15,535 nt of DNA from Spirochaetia bacterium (GCA_900767955.1 CAAGBC010000023.1:1-15535), one strand, 5' to 3'; positions 1 through 5,308 are shown, counted from the first letter of the stretch. Numbers and translations are program-made. The notes: a model not told the origin generated them from the sequence alone.

Positions 1-132
1 GACAGATGTGTTTGCTGGGGCGGCAGAAATCTGGCTTTGTTAAAAGGAAAAACGGTATGTTTTAAGATTTATCTTAAAAATGCAGGCATATATACTATCG
101 GCGGGAATATTGAATTTTCAAGTCAAGCATAA
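1..132 (+). CDS. 3' end of a truncated gene, possibly tail appendage or glycosidase-like
   Basis: Frame 1 is open from the first base to a TAA at 130-132 and gives the last 43 residues of a protein whose start lies outside the window. The fragment reads WGG..NLALLKGKTV near its start and FKIYLKNAGIYTI further on. This resembles the C-terminal strand pattern (W-G-x-D-L-x-x-L-x-G-K-x-V-x-L-x-F-x-L-x-x-A-x-L-Y) common at the end of concanavalin-like beta-sandwich modules of glycoside hydrolases. In a podovirus such a module would suit a tail spike or host-glycan-binding appendage, but that role is inferred from 43 residues only. The 119 bases that follow carry no gene. Two cysteines sit close together near the cut. 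It could instead be flanking non-phage DNA if the contig is chimeric. Confidence 0.5.
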   Translation, partial: DRCVCWGGRNLALLKGKTVCFKIYLKNAGIYTIGGNIEFSSQA

Positions 133-195
133 ATTAAAAATAAATTTGCATAAAATTCCAGTGTGTTTTTTGTATATTATTTTATCAATAAATTG

Positions 196-224
196 TTGCA
201 GAGATTGACCGGTGATGATATGAT
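196..224 (+). promoter_or_regulatory. Putative promoter of the replication genes
   Basis: TTGCAG (196-201) and TATGAT (219-224) are 17 bases apart. The -10 box is preceded by TG one base upstream (216-217), making an extended -10 (TGaTATGAT). The expected start is near 231, leaving a leader of about 20 bases with the AGGTGA ribosome site at 241-246 before the ATG at 252. The -35 box is weak. A second reading, TTGACC (205-210) with TATATA (229-234), would start transcription inside the ribosome site and is less likely. Confidence 0.45.
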
Positions 225-251
225 GAGGTATATATCTATGAGGTGATTTGA

Positions 252-1085
252 ATGAGAAAAAAGAAAAGAATTAAAAGTGAGATTGAAAAAAAATATTATA
301 AAGAGCGTAAACTGGTGCTACAGAGGATCTCCAGGGCAAAGAAGCGCGGGTTTGTTGTTCCTGAAAAAATGCTGCCGGCTATTCCTAAAAAAATAACTGC
401 CGGATCTATTCGAAGATTGAAAAAACTGTCTGCAAAATATATTCAGGAAAAATCTGAATTTAAAGGGAAAAAAGGCGCTGAAGCTAGAAGAGAATACAAA
501 AAAGAATTTGTTGAAAAAAGAAAAACAAGCAAAAAAACAAATAAAATTAAAAAGATCATTCAGAAAATTCTTGAACTTGATTCTCGTTTTTCTGAATCTG
601 ATTTATTAAAATTATCAGAAGCGGACTTGTGGCGCCTGTACGAAGAAGAGAAAGAAAAAAAAGAAACTGCCTGGGAAGAAGAACAATATTATGATGATGG
701 CTATGAAGAAGGATATAATGCTGCAAGGCAAGTTGAAGTTGAGCTTCCAGAAGAATCAGAATTGATTTATCAAGAGATTATGAGAATATTAAGTTCCGGA
801 GCAAATAGAAATTATTGCTTTATTGGAATTAATTATTTGAATTCTGAAATCAATTCTAGAGGATTTCAAGAAGTTATGAAAACAATCAATGAATCGCCGG
901 AGGAATTGAAATCCGATTCAAATATAATTGCATTTGCATCAGATCAAGAGCAGATTCAAATGGCGCTTTCAGAATTTATCACATTGATTTCAGGTAGGGT
1001 TTTAGATTCAAAAGAATCAATGAAAGTTGCAGAAGAGATTGAAGAAAGCTATTTTAATCAAAATTTAGAACTTGAATATTTTTAA
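252..1085 (+). CDS. Terminal protein (DNA replication primer), phi29 gp3-type
   Basis: The 277-residue protein is probably the terminal protein, which supplies the side-chain hydroxyl priming both DNA ends and stays covalently bound to the 5' ends. The case rests on position directly upstream of a protein-primed polymerase, a length close to phi29 gp3 (266 aa), and composition. Residues 1-105 are strongly basic, with an RGFVVPEKMLPAIPKK segment (33-48) and an SIRRLKKLS helix, as expected for the DNA-binding N-terminal domain. Residues 115-170 form an acidic Tyr/Glu-rich linker, and the C-terminal third is a mixed helical domain where the priming Ser/Thr/Tyr should lie. I cannot name that residue from sequence alone. 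Translation starts at ATG 252 behind AGGTGA (241-246). The polymerase gene follows after 27 bases, presumably on the same mRNA. A generic basic phage protein is the alternative. Confidence 0.72.
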   Translation: MRKKKRIKSEIEKKYYKERKLVLQRISRAKKRGFVVPEKMLPAIPKKITAGSIRRLKKLSAKYIQEKSEFKGKKGAEARREYKKEFVEKRKTSKKTNKIKKIIQKILELDSRFSESDLLKLSEADLWRLYEEEKEKKETAWEEEQYYDDGYEEGYNAARQVEVELPEESELIYQEIMRILSSGANRNYCFIGINYLNSEINSRGFQEVMKTINESPEELKSDSNIIAFASDQEQIQMALSEFITLISGRVLDSKESMKVAEEIEESYFNQNLELEYF

Positions 1086-1112
1086 AGAAAAAAAGAAAAG
1101 GAAAATAAAAAT

Positions 1113-3038
1113 ATGGAAAAATATTTCGCTTGCGATTTTGAAACAGCGGTGGATCCGGGTGAAACTTTTGTTTGGTTAGCCGGGTGTTCAGAATTGTTCA
1201 CAAATCAAATATTTAAATTTCAAACAATCAAAAAAATGTTTGAATTTTTCTGGAAAGAAAATCGAAAATATAATATTATAGCATATTTTCACAATTTGAA
1301 ATTTGATGGTTATTTTTGGCTTGATTTTTTGATGAATCATAAAAAATTAAAGCTTGCCGGAATGAATGGAAAAAATGGATGGTTTTATTTTTCAGATCGG
1401 GCTATGAGTTCCAGCACGTTCAAATTTATGGTGAATTCTAAAGGTGAATGGTTTGGAATCAAGATAAAAAAGCCTGATGGAAAATATATCATCATTCAGG
1501 ATTCGTTGAAAATTCTGCCAATTTCGATTGAAAAAATTGCTGATAAATTTGGAATCCTTGAAAAAAAAGGAAATATTGATTATGAAAAAAAACGTGAAAA
1601 GCTTTATGTTCCGGATCAGGAAGAGCTTGAATATATTGAAAATGATATAATCATATTAAGAAAAGCGCTTGAAGAAGTATATAAAAATGATGGCGGAATT
1701 AAGGGAACAACAATCGGATCTATTTGTTGGAGAGAGTGGCGGAACTCTCTGGATCCGTATGATCCAAAACATTCGTATTTCATGTATAAAGATAGGATTT
1801 ACAATCTTTTTGATGAAAACATTGATGAAAGATTGTTCGGAGAAATAAATGCTTATGCATATATTAATAAATCGTATCAAGGCGGATGGAATTATATCAA
1901 CGAAAAAAAGATGTATAAAAAAATAAAAAATGGAATAACTATCGATAACAATGGGTTATATTCCTACGTTATGCACTCAAAAAGTGGGAATTATTATCCG
2001 GTCGGCAAGCCTACTTTTTTTGTTGGAAAAGTTCCTGAACCGGTGAGAACTCAAAAAAATAAATATTATTATTTTATAAGATTAAAAACAAGATTTTATT
2101 TGAAAAAAGGTAAACTTCCATTTTTAAGAATAAGAAATGACTATAAATATAATACATCAGAACATTTAAAAACATCAGATATTTTTCACAAAGGAAAATA
2201 TTATAAACAATATAAAGATTATAATGGAAACATTAAGGAAGCAATCCCAGAATTAACTTTGACACAAACAGATTTTGAATTGCTGCAAGAAAATTATAAT
2301 CTGGAAGATACGGAATATATATCAGGCTGCTATTTTAAATCAGAAATTGGATTGTTTGATGAATATATAAATAAATATCAAGCAATCAAGGAACATTCCA
2401 GCGGAGCAAATAGACAAATTGCAAAGTTATATTTAAATAATTTAGCTGGAAAATTCGCACAATCTAGAAATTCAAGCCATAAAGTGCCATTTTTTTCTAA
2501 AAATTTAGATAAAATAATATTTTATGATGTTGTAGAATTTGGATTGCGTGGAGGTTATATTCCGATCGGAAGCGCAATCACAAGTTATGCGAGGAAAGAA
2601 ACGATTGAAAAAGCTGAACTTTTTGGTGATTCCTTTATTTATTCAGATACAGATTCAATCCATGCATCCGGATATGATGAAAAAATTCTTGAAAAAATAA
2701 ATATCAATGAAACGGAGCTGGGCGCGTGGAAGATTGAAAAAAGATGGACAGAAGGCTATTTCTTCAGAAAAAAAGGCTATATTGAAAAAGAGAATGGACA
2801 ATGGGATCTAAGGTGCGCTGGAATGTCTGACAGATGCAAATTGATATTCCTTCGCAGCATAGGACAAAATGATGATAAGAAATTGAATCTTGATGAAAAA
2901 GAAAAAGAATATATAAAAAAGGGAAAGAAGGTTGAAGATTTAGCACCTGGATTAATCATTCCGGGAAATTTAAAAATGAAAAAAATAAAGGGCGGAGCGG
3001 TATTGTTTAAAGAAGATTATGAAATGAGAAAAATATAA
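1113..3038 (+). CDS. Protein-primed family B DNA polymerase
   Basis: Replicative polymerase of the phi29 gp2 class, 641 aa against 575 in phi29. The 3'-5' exonuclease motifs are intact: ExoI CDFE (D8, E10), ExoII HNLKFDG (N61, D65) and ExoIII YIEND (Y174, D178). The YxGG linker is YQGG (255-258). Motif A is DNNGLYS (278-284), motif C is YSDTDS (510-515, catalytic D512 and D514), and the KxY motif is KGY (554-556). Between motif A and motif B (about 330-437) lies TPR1-like sequence, and TPR2 sequence containing LTLTQTDFELL is also present; these support terminal-protein priming, processivity and strand displacement. Motif B is KLYLNNLAG (438-446), unlike the canonical Kx3NSxYG, and motif A lacks the usual SLYP. 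Metal-binding aspartates are all present, so the enzyme should be active. The C-terminal 80 residues are lysine-rich and longer than in phi29. A weak purine-rich ribosome site around 1090-1103 precedes ATG 1113. Confidence 0.97.
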   Translation: MEKYFACDFETAVDPGETFVWLAGCSELFTNQIFKFQTIKKMFEFFWKENRKYNIIAYFHNLKFDGYFWLDFLMNHKKLKLAGMNGKNGWFYFSDRAMSSSTFKFMVNSKGEWFGIKIKKPDGKYIIIQDSLKILPISIEKIADKFGILEKKGNIDYEKKREKLYVPDQEELEYIENDIIILRKALEEVYKNDGGIKGTTIGSICWREWRNSLDPYDPKHSYFMYKDRIYNLFDENIDERLFGEINAYAYINKSYQGGWNYINEKKMYKKIKNGITIDNNGLYSYVMHSKSGNYYPVGKPTFFVGKVPEPVRTQKNKYYYFIRLKTRFYLKKGKLPFLRIRNDYKYNTSEHLKTSDIFHKGKYYKQYKDYNGNIKEAIPELTLTQTDFELLQENYNLEDTEYISGCYFKSEIGLFDEYINKYQAIKEHSSGANRQIAKLYLNNLAGKFAQSRNSSHKVPFFSKNLDKIIFYDVVEFGLRGGYIPIGSAITSYARKETIEKAELFGDSFIYSDTDSIHASGYDEKILEKININETELGAWKIEKRWTEGYFFRKKGYIEKENGQWDLRCAGMSDRCKLIFLRSIGQNDDKKLNLDEKEKEYIKKGKKVEDLAPGLIIPGNLKMKKIKGGAVLFKEDYEMRKI

Positions 3039-3066
3039 AATTTTTTAAAAAAAATGAAAATTTTTG

Positions 3067-3095
3067 TTGACAATCTTTATAAGTAATGATATAAT
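3067..3095 (+). promoter_or_regulatory. Consensus sigma-A promoter of the small-gene early operon
   Basis: TTGACA (3067-3072) and TATAAT (3090-3095) are both perfect, with a 17-base spacer and TG at 3087-3088, one base before the -10 box (extended -10). The expected start is near 3101-3102, just inside the hairpin at 3099-3125. It lies in the gap after the polymerase gene and can drive 3149-5069 independently of the replication promoter. Confidence 0.9.
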
Positions 3096-3098
3096 TAC

Positions 3099-3125
3099 TT
3101 TAGAAGTTAAGAAAAAACTTCTAAA
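3099..3125 (+). promoter_or_regulatory. Perfect inverted repeat at the transcript 5' end (leader hairpin or operator)
   Basis: A 10-bp perfect stem (3099-3108 with 3116-3125; arm TTTAGAAGTT) encloses a 7-base loop. It starts within 2-3 bases of the predicted transcription start, so the mRNA would begin with a hairpin. Such 5' hairpins are known to protect mRNAs from 5' end-dependent decay; a DNA operator for a repressor at the +1 position is equally compatible. It lacks a U-tract, so it is not an intrinsic terminator. The ribosome site (AAGAAGGA) lies free downstream at 3133-3140. Confidence 0.6.
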
Positions 3126-3148
3126 ATAAAAGAAAGAAGGAAAAAATT

Positions 3149-3439
3149 ATGAAAAATGTTAGAAGAGATGTAAGAGAAAAATTGTTAAAAGGACTTTATG
3201 AAAGAAGAATAATTGAAAAAAAGAAAAATGCAACTTTACCAAATTATTATTCTTATGAAACACCAAGAGCGACAAATTGTTGTAAATTAACAAGAAAAGA
3301 AGTTGAAGGTGGAGATGTTATAAAAATTTGGTTTCAAACAAAAAAATATGATGGAAGTTCTGACTTCACAGAAGCAAATCTTGTTGAATTGTGTTTGGTT
3401 TCTAAATGGGCAAAAAAAATAATAAATGAAACAATATAA
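3149..3439 (+). CDS. Small basic protein, unknown function
   Basis: First gene of the early operon, 96 aa, starting at ATG 3149 behind AGAAGGA. The N-terminal 30 residues are very rich in Lys and Arg (RRDVREKLLKG, ERRIIEKKK). The middle carries a Cys-Cys pair (NCCKLTRKEVEGGD) and the C-terminal half is mixed alpha/beta (DVIKIWFQTKKYDG, then LVELCLVSKWAKKIIN). No family is recognised. Its place as the first product of a very strong early promoter suggests a host-takeover or nucleic-acid-binding protein, which is only an inference from position and charge. The next gene follows after 12 bases. Confidence 0.8.
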   Translation: MKNVRRDVREKLLKGLYERRIIEKKKNATLPNYYSYETPRATNCCKLTRKEVEGGDVIKIWFQTKKYDGSSDFTEANLVELCLVSKWAKKIINETI

Positions 3440-3451
3440 AGGAGATTAAAT

Positions 3452-3652
3452 ATGAAAAAATATGTTGAAGAATATGTTGAAAAAACTGTGGATTATCTTG
3501 TTGGGATTGTTGGAGAATCAGCAAATTCTGAAAGAATTGAAAAAAACATTGAATTATATGCATCAGACTATGTACGTTTTAATCTTGCAGTTGCGCAACA
3601 AGAAAGATTTGAAATCATTGAAAAAGCAATAAAAAAATATAAGGAGTTATAA
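3452..3652 (+). CDS. Small helical acidic protein, unknown function
   Basis: 66 aa, starting at ATG 3452 behind AAAGGAGA (3438-3445), well spaced. The sequence is predicted all-helical, with repeated Glu and Lys and no cysteine: an N-terminal amphipathic helix (YVEEYVEKTVDYLVGIVGES), a second helix (ERIEKNIELYASDYVRFNLAV) and a third (QERFEIIEKAIKKYKEL). No family is recognised. It sits between the basic 96-residue protein and the ribbon-helix-helix-like protein, with one base between its stop and the next ATG, so translation of the two is probably coupled. Confidence 0.75.
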   Translation: MKKYVEEYVEKTVDYLVGIVGESANSERIEKNIELYASDYVRFNLAVAQQERFEIIEKAIKKYKEL

Positions 3653-3653
3653 T

Positions 3654-3926
3654 ATGTTGAAACAAAATAAATACAATGCAAAAAATACAATACAGATTCC
3701 GTTCCGCCTGAACAGGCGGACGGATGCGGATATTATTATATTTTTTGAAGTATTAAAAAAATATAATATTCCAATTGCTGGACACATCAAGAGGGTCTTG
3801 AGGCAAGACCTGAAACAGATGCAAATGGAAGCTGAAAGAGAGCTTGCATTAGCTGGAAAAGATGATGATTCAGAATTTATAAGATTTATTAGTGATATTA
3901 GAGAAATAGAAATAAAGGAGATTTGA
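3654..3926 (+). CDS. Ribbon-helix-helix-like small DNA-binding protein
   Basis: 90 aa. The first half looks like a ribbon-helix-helix fold: a short strand with alternating residues (NTIQIPFRLNRRTDAD, 11-26), helix 1 (DADIIIFFEVLKKY, 24-37), a turn (NIPIAG) and helix 2 (GHIKRVLRQDLKQM, 43-56). The pattern of a strand with Arg, then D-x-x-I-I-x-F/L, then IKR-x-x-R-x-D-L is seen in many small phage and plasmid proteins of Gram-positive bacteria. Residues 57-90 form a Glu-rich helix. A dimeric operator-binding role is inferred; an early-to-late switch regulator is possible because the genome has palindromic or overlapping promoter regions and no other evident regulator. AAGGAG (3641-3646) precedes ATG 3654. 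Confidence 0.6.
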   Translation: MLKQNKYNAKNTIQIPFRLNRRTDADIIIFFEVLKKYNIPIAGHIKRVLRQDLKQMQMEAERELALAGKDDDSEFIRFISDIREIEIKEI

Positions 3927-3930
3927 AATT

Positions 3931-4164
3931 ATGTGGCTATTTTGTATTTTTTTAACAATAATTTTGTTTTTGCAATGTTTCATGATTGCTGGTTTGTTTG
4001 ATGAAATAGACCAGGCAGATGAATACATTGAATTTTTAAAAGAAAAATATAATCAGGATATAGTGAAAGGAAAAAAAAATAAAAAAAAGAGTAAAGAAAA
4101 AGAAAGAAACAAAATGTATGATGAAATAATAGCATCAATTGATGCTGGAAGAAAAGGAAGGTGA
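3931..4164 (+). CDS. Small membrane-anchored protein with charged cytoplasmic tail
   Basis: 77 aa with one N-terminal transmembrane helix (WLFCIFLTIILFLQCFMIAGLF, about 2-23), no cleavable signal site seen, then an acidic helix (DEIDQADEYIEFLKEKYNQD) and a strongly basic run (KGKKNKKKSKEKERNK, 46-61). The basic tail would be cytoplasmic by the positive-inside rule. The arrangement of membrane anchor plus helical, nucleic-acid-compatible tail recalls phi29 p16.7, which anchors replicating DNA to the membrane. No sequence similarity to p16.7 can be claimed from reading, and the homeodomain-like C-terminal region of p16.7 is absent. AAAGGAGA (3914-3921) precedes ATG 3931. Confidence 0.65.
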   Translation: MWLFCIFLTIILFLQCFMIAGLFDEIDQADEYIEFLKEKYNQDIVKGKKNKKKSKEKERNKMYDEIIASIDAGRKGR

Positions 4165-4173
4165 ATAGAGAAA

Positions 4174-4248
4174 ATGACAATTGAGGAAGCAATGGAAATT
4201 TTAAAAAAATATATGAAAGAAGGAAAAAATAATGAAAAGTTATGTTGA
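4174..4248 (+). CDS. Possible 24-residue microprotein, overlaps the next gene
   Basis: ATG 4174 to TGA 4246-4248 encodes MTIEEAMEILKKYMKEGKNN followed by EKLC. AAGGTGA at 4158-4164 is a good ribosome site. Its 3' end overlaps the start of the 125-residue gene (ATG 4232) in another frame, and the ribosome site for that gene (GAAGGA) lies inside it. It may be a real microprotein or a translated leader that couples the two genes. The TIEEAMEILKKY helix looks protein-like rather than random. Confidence 0.4.
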   Translation: MTIEEAMEILKKYMKEGKNNEKLC

Positions 4249-4609
4249 AAAATTGAAAGAATCAAATAAAAAAAGGCTTGTAAATCATGAGTTTAGACTT
4301 AAAGATGAATTGAGAGAAAAAAGATTAAATTATCACGATTTTCCAAAAGAGCAAACTAGAAAATGCATTGAAAGACTTGAAAAAGAAATTCAAGAAATTT
4401 CTGAATTTATTAATAAAGAAAATGAACTTGATGATTATAAACAAGAATTAGAAAGTATCAAATATAATATTGCAAAATGTTGTTTGCTATTAGAATTTAT
4501 TGAAATCGGCGCAAATAAAAATGAATTAAAAAGAATTTTAAATTTTTATTCTAGCAAAAAAGAAATTTCAGAAGAATTTAAGGGAAAAGTAAAGAAAGGA
4601 ATTTGGTAA
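4232..4609 (+). CDS. Coiled-coil protein, unknown function
   Basis: 125 aa, nearly all predicted helix, with about equal Lys and Glu. A first helical stretch (residues 3-35) and a long coiled-coil-like stretch (about 40-95; CIERLEKEIQEISEFINKEN, then DDYKQELESIKYNIAK) are followed by CCLLLEFIEIGANKNELKRILNFY. No recognised domain. It starts at ATG 4232 behind GAAGGAAA and ends one base before the next gene (TAA 4607-4609, ATG 4611), so the genes are co-translated. A role in the early operon cannot be assigned. Confidence 0.75.
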   Translation: MKSYVEKLKESNKKRLVNHEFRLKDELREKRLNYHDFPKEQTRKCIERLEKEIQEISEFINKENELDDYKQELESIKYNIAKCCLLLEFIEIGANKNELKRILNFYSSKKEISEEFKGKVKKGIW

Positions 4610-4610
4610 A

Positions 4611-4778
4611 ATGGATAAAATTATATGTTCTAAATGTGGGAAAGAAATAATTCCGGGCAATCGTCCGGATGGACTTCCGAACGGAATAGGATTTGAAAAT
4701 TATGGAAAAGTTGAAAATATATGTACAGACTGTATTATTGAAATAGGGAAAATTAAAGAAGGTGAATTTAATGATTAG
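4611..4778 (+). CDS. Small zinc-knuckle protein
   Basis: 55 aa. CSKC at residues 6-9 and CTDC at 38-41 form two CxxC knuckles about 28 residues apart, the standard layout of a four-cysteine zinc ribbon. The intervening segment (GNRPDGLPNGIGFENYGKVEN) has the Gly/Asn-rich turns usual for such ribbons. The family is common in small phage and mobile-element proteins, where it often mediates nucleic-acid or protein binding; its exact function is unknown. The ribosome site AAGAAAGGA (4591-4599) sits in the end of the preceding gene. The last codons overlap the start of the next gene (ATG 4771, TAG 4776-4778). Confidence 0.7.
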   Translation: MDKIICSKCGKEIIPGNRPDGLPNGIGFENYGKVENICTDCIIEIGKIKEGEFND

Positions 4779-4947
4779 TGCTGATTGTGTTTTCTGCATG
4801 AATCAAAAAAAATGTAGAGCATTAAGGATTGATTCAAGATCAGAATTATATAAAGAATGTAATAATTGCAAATTTTACAAAAGCAATGATGAATATAATG
4901 TAATTTTTGAAAAAGGCGGGAAAATTGCAGAAGTGGTGAAAAAATGA
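4771..4947 (+). CDS. Second small cysteine-rich (zinc-binding) protein
   Basis: 58 aa from ATG 4771; a GTG at 4762 is in frame, but it sits inside the AAGGTGA ribosome site (4759-4765), so ATG 4771 is preferred. Cysteines form CVFC (6-9), C15 and CNNC (30-33), and the CNNCKFYKS ending is typical of short phage and Firmicute zinc-knuckle proteins. It follows and overlaps another four-cysteine protein by 8 bases, so two small zinc proteins are made as a pair. No enzymatic motif is visible. Function unknown. Confidence 0.65.
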   Translation: MISADCVFCMNQKKCRALRIDSRSELYKECNNCKFYKSNDEYNVIFEKGGKIAEVVKK

Positions 4948-4958
4948 ACTTTATTTAG

Positions 4959-5069
4959 ATGAACAAATGTATAAAGTTAGAAAAGATAGAAGATGTTTTA
5001 TTGGATCTAAATGACATACTTTGCAAACATGGAAAACATATCTATGAGCATTTCGAGGAAAGCAAATAA
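4959..5069 (+). CDS. Possible 36-residue microprotein ending the early operon
   Basis: ATG 4959 to TAA 5067-5069 encodes a short helical peptide (MNKCIKLEKIEDVLLDLNDI, then LCKHGKHIYEHFEESK). There is no ribosome site directly before it. A four-codon frame (ATG 4944, MNFI, TAG 4956-4958) abuts it in the same frame, so translation could restart after that stop or read through the amber codon. Composition with alternating hydrophobic and charged residues is protein-like. It lies right before the operon terminator. Confidence 0.4.
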   Translation: MNKCIKLEKIEDVLLDLNDILCKHGKHIYEHFEESK

Positions 5070-5076
5070 TAAATAA

Positions 5077-5104
5077 AAAAGCGGATGCAATTGCATCCGC
5101 TTTT
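5077..5104. terminator. Bidirectional intrinsic terminator between convergent units
   Basis: A perfect palindrome (arms GCGGATGC and GCATCCGC at 5081-5088 and 5093-5100, loop AATT) is flanked by an A-run on the left (5075-5080) and TTTT on the right (5101-5104). On the plus strand it ends the early operon. On the minus strand the stem is followed by six U and would end the ATPase/RNA transcript coming from 6371 or 5273. Its placement where the two transcription units meet supports a two-way role. Confidence 0.92.
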
Positions 5105-5179
5105 CTAATGAATAGAAAAAAAAATTAATAAAAATATTATGAAAAAATATTAGAAAAATTGTATAGTTTGTTTTTTTGT

Positions 5180-5273
5180 CCTTGAAAAATTGAAGGCGGG
5201 CAACCTGATCCGAACAGATTCAAGAGAGCTTTGGACCCTAGTTGACTTGAATCTCAATCAATTTATTCAAGGT
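5180..5273 (-). ncRNA. Candidate packaging RNA (divergent phi29-type pRNA)
   Basis: Read on the minus strand from the predicted start A5273. The closing helix pairs 5272-5258 with 5193-5180: 14 bp with one bulged A (5265), beginning CCUUGAA and ending UUCAAGG-like. A right hairpin has a 9-bp stem AGAUUCAAG / CUUGAAUCT (5254-5246 with 5224-5216). Inside it, a one-sided 5' loop UCAACU (5245-5240) is followed directly by a second helix AGGGU / GCUCU (5239-5235 with 5229-5225, two G-U pairs) closed by CCAAA. The left segment (5215-5194) can form CGG/CCG around a 10-base loop containing GGUUG (5205-5201), complementary to CAACU (5244-5240) of the right loop. This is the phi29 pRNA plan of three-way junction, R loop under a CE hairpin, L loop and 4-5 bp loop-loop contact. 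The gene sits directly after the packaging ATPase, whose partner pRNA is in phi29. A roughly 105-nt A/U-rich 3' tail would run to the terminator at 5077, giving about 200 nt. Sequence identity to phi29 pRNA is not evident. Confidence 0.78.
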
Positions 5274-5279
5274 TATTTT

Positions 5280-5308
5280 ATTATAATTCTTTTTTTAAAT
5301 TATGTCAA
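5280..5308 (-). promoter_or_regulatory. Consensus promoter of the candidate pRNA
   Basis: On the minus strand TTGACA (5308-5303) and TATAAT (5285-5280) are perfect and separated by 17 bases. Counting six bases past the -10 box puts +1 at A5273, one base before the closing helix of the RNA begins at C5272. The -35 box contains the TGA stop codon of the ATPase gene (5307-5305). The segment between promoter and terminator has no reading frame, so this promoter exists for an RNA. Confidence 0.9.

Noticed and set aside
780..815. Six-residue string SSGANR shared by terminal protein and polymerase motif B region
   Set aside because: Short, in unrelated structural contexts; the polymerase copy has a phi29 counterpart (GA..Q.AKL), so the match is probably chance.
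3039..3066. Terminator after the DNA polymerase gene
   Set aside because: The A and T runs there can pair weakly, but no GC-containing stem precedes a U-tract.
5162..5167. TATAGT as -10 box of a plus-strand promoter for the structured RNA
   Set aside because: No -35 box at the right distance, and the minus strand has a perfect promoter that starts exactly at the closing helix. The minus orientation also gives the phi29-like order of hairpins.
5273..5297. Plus-strand terminator formed by the long closing helix plus the following T-rich stretch
   Set aside because: The T-rich stretch is interrupted and is the complement of the minus-strand promoter; the true terminator is the palindrome at 5077-5104.
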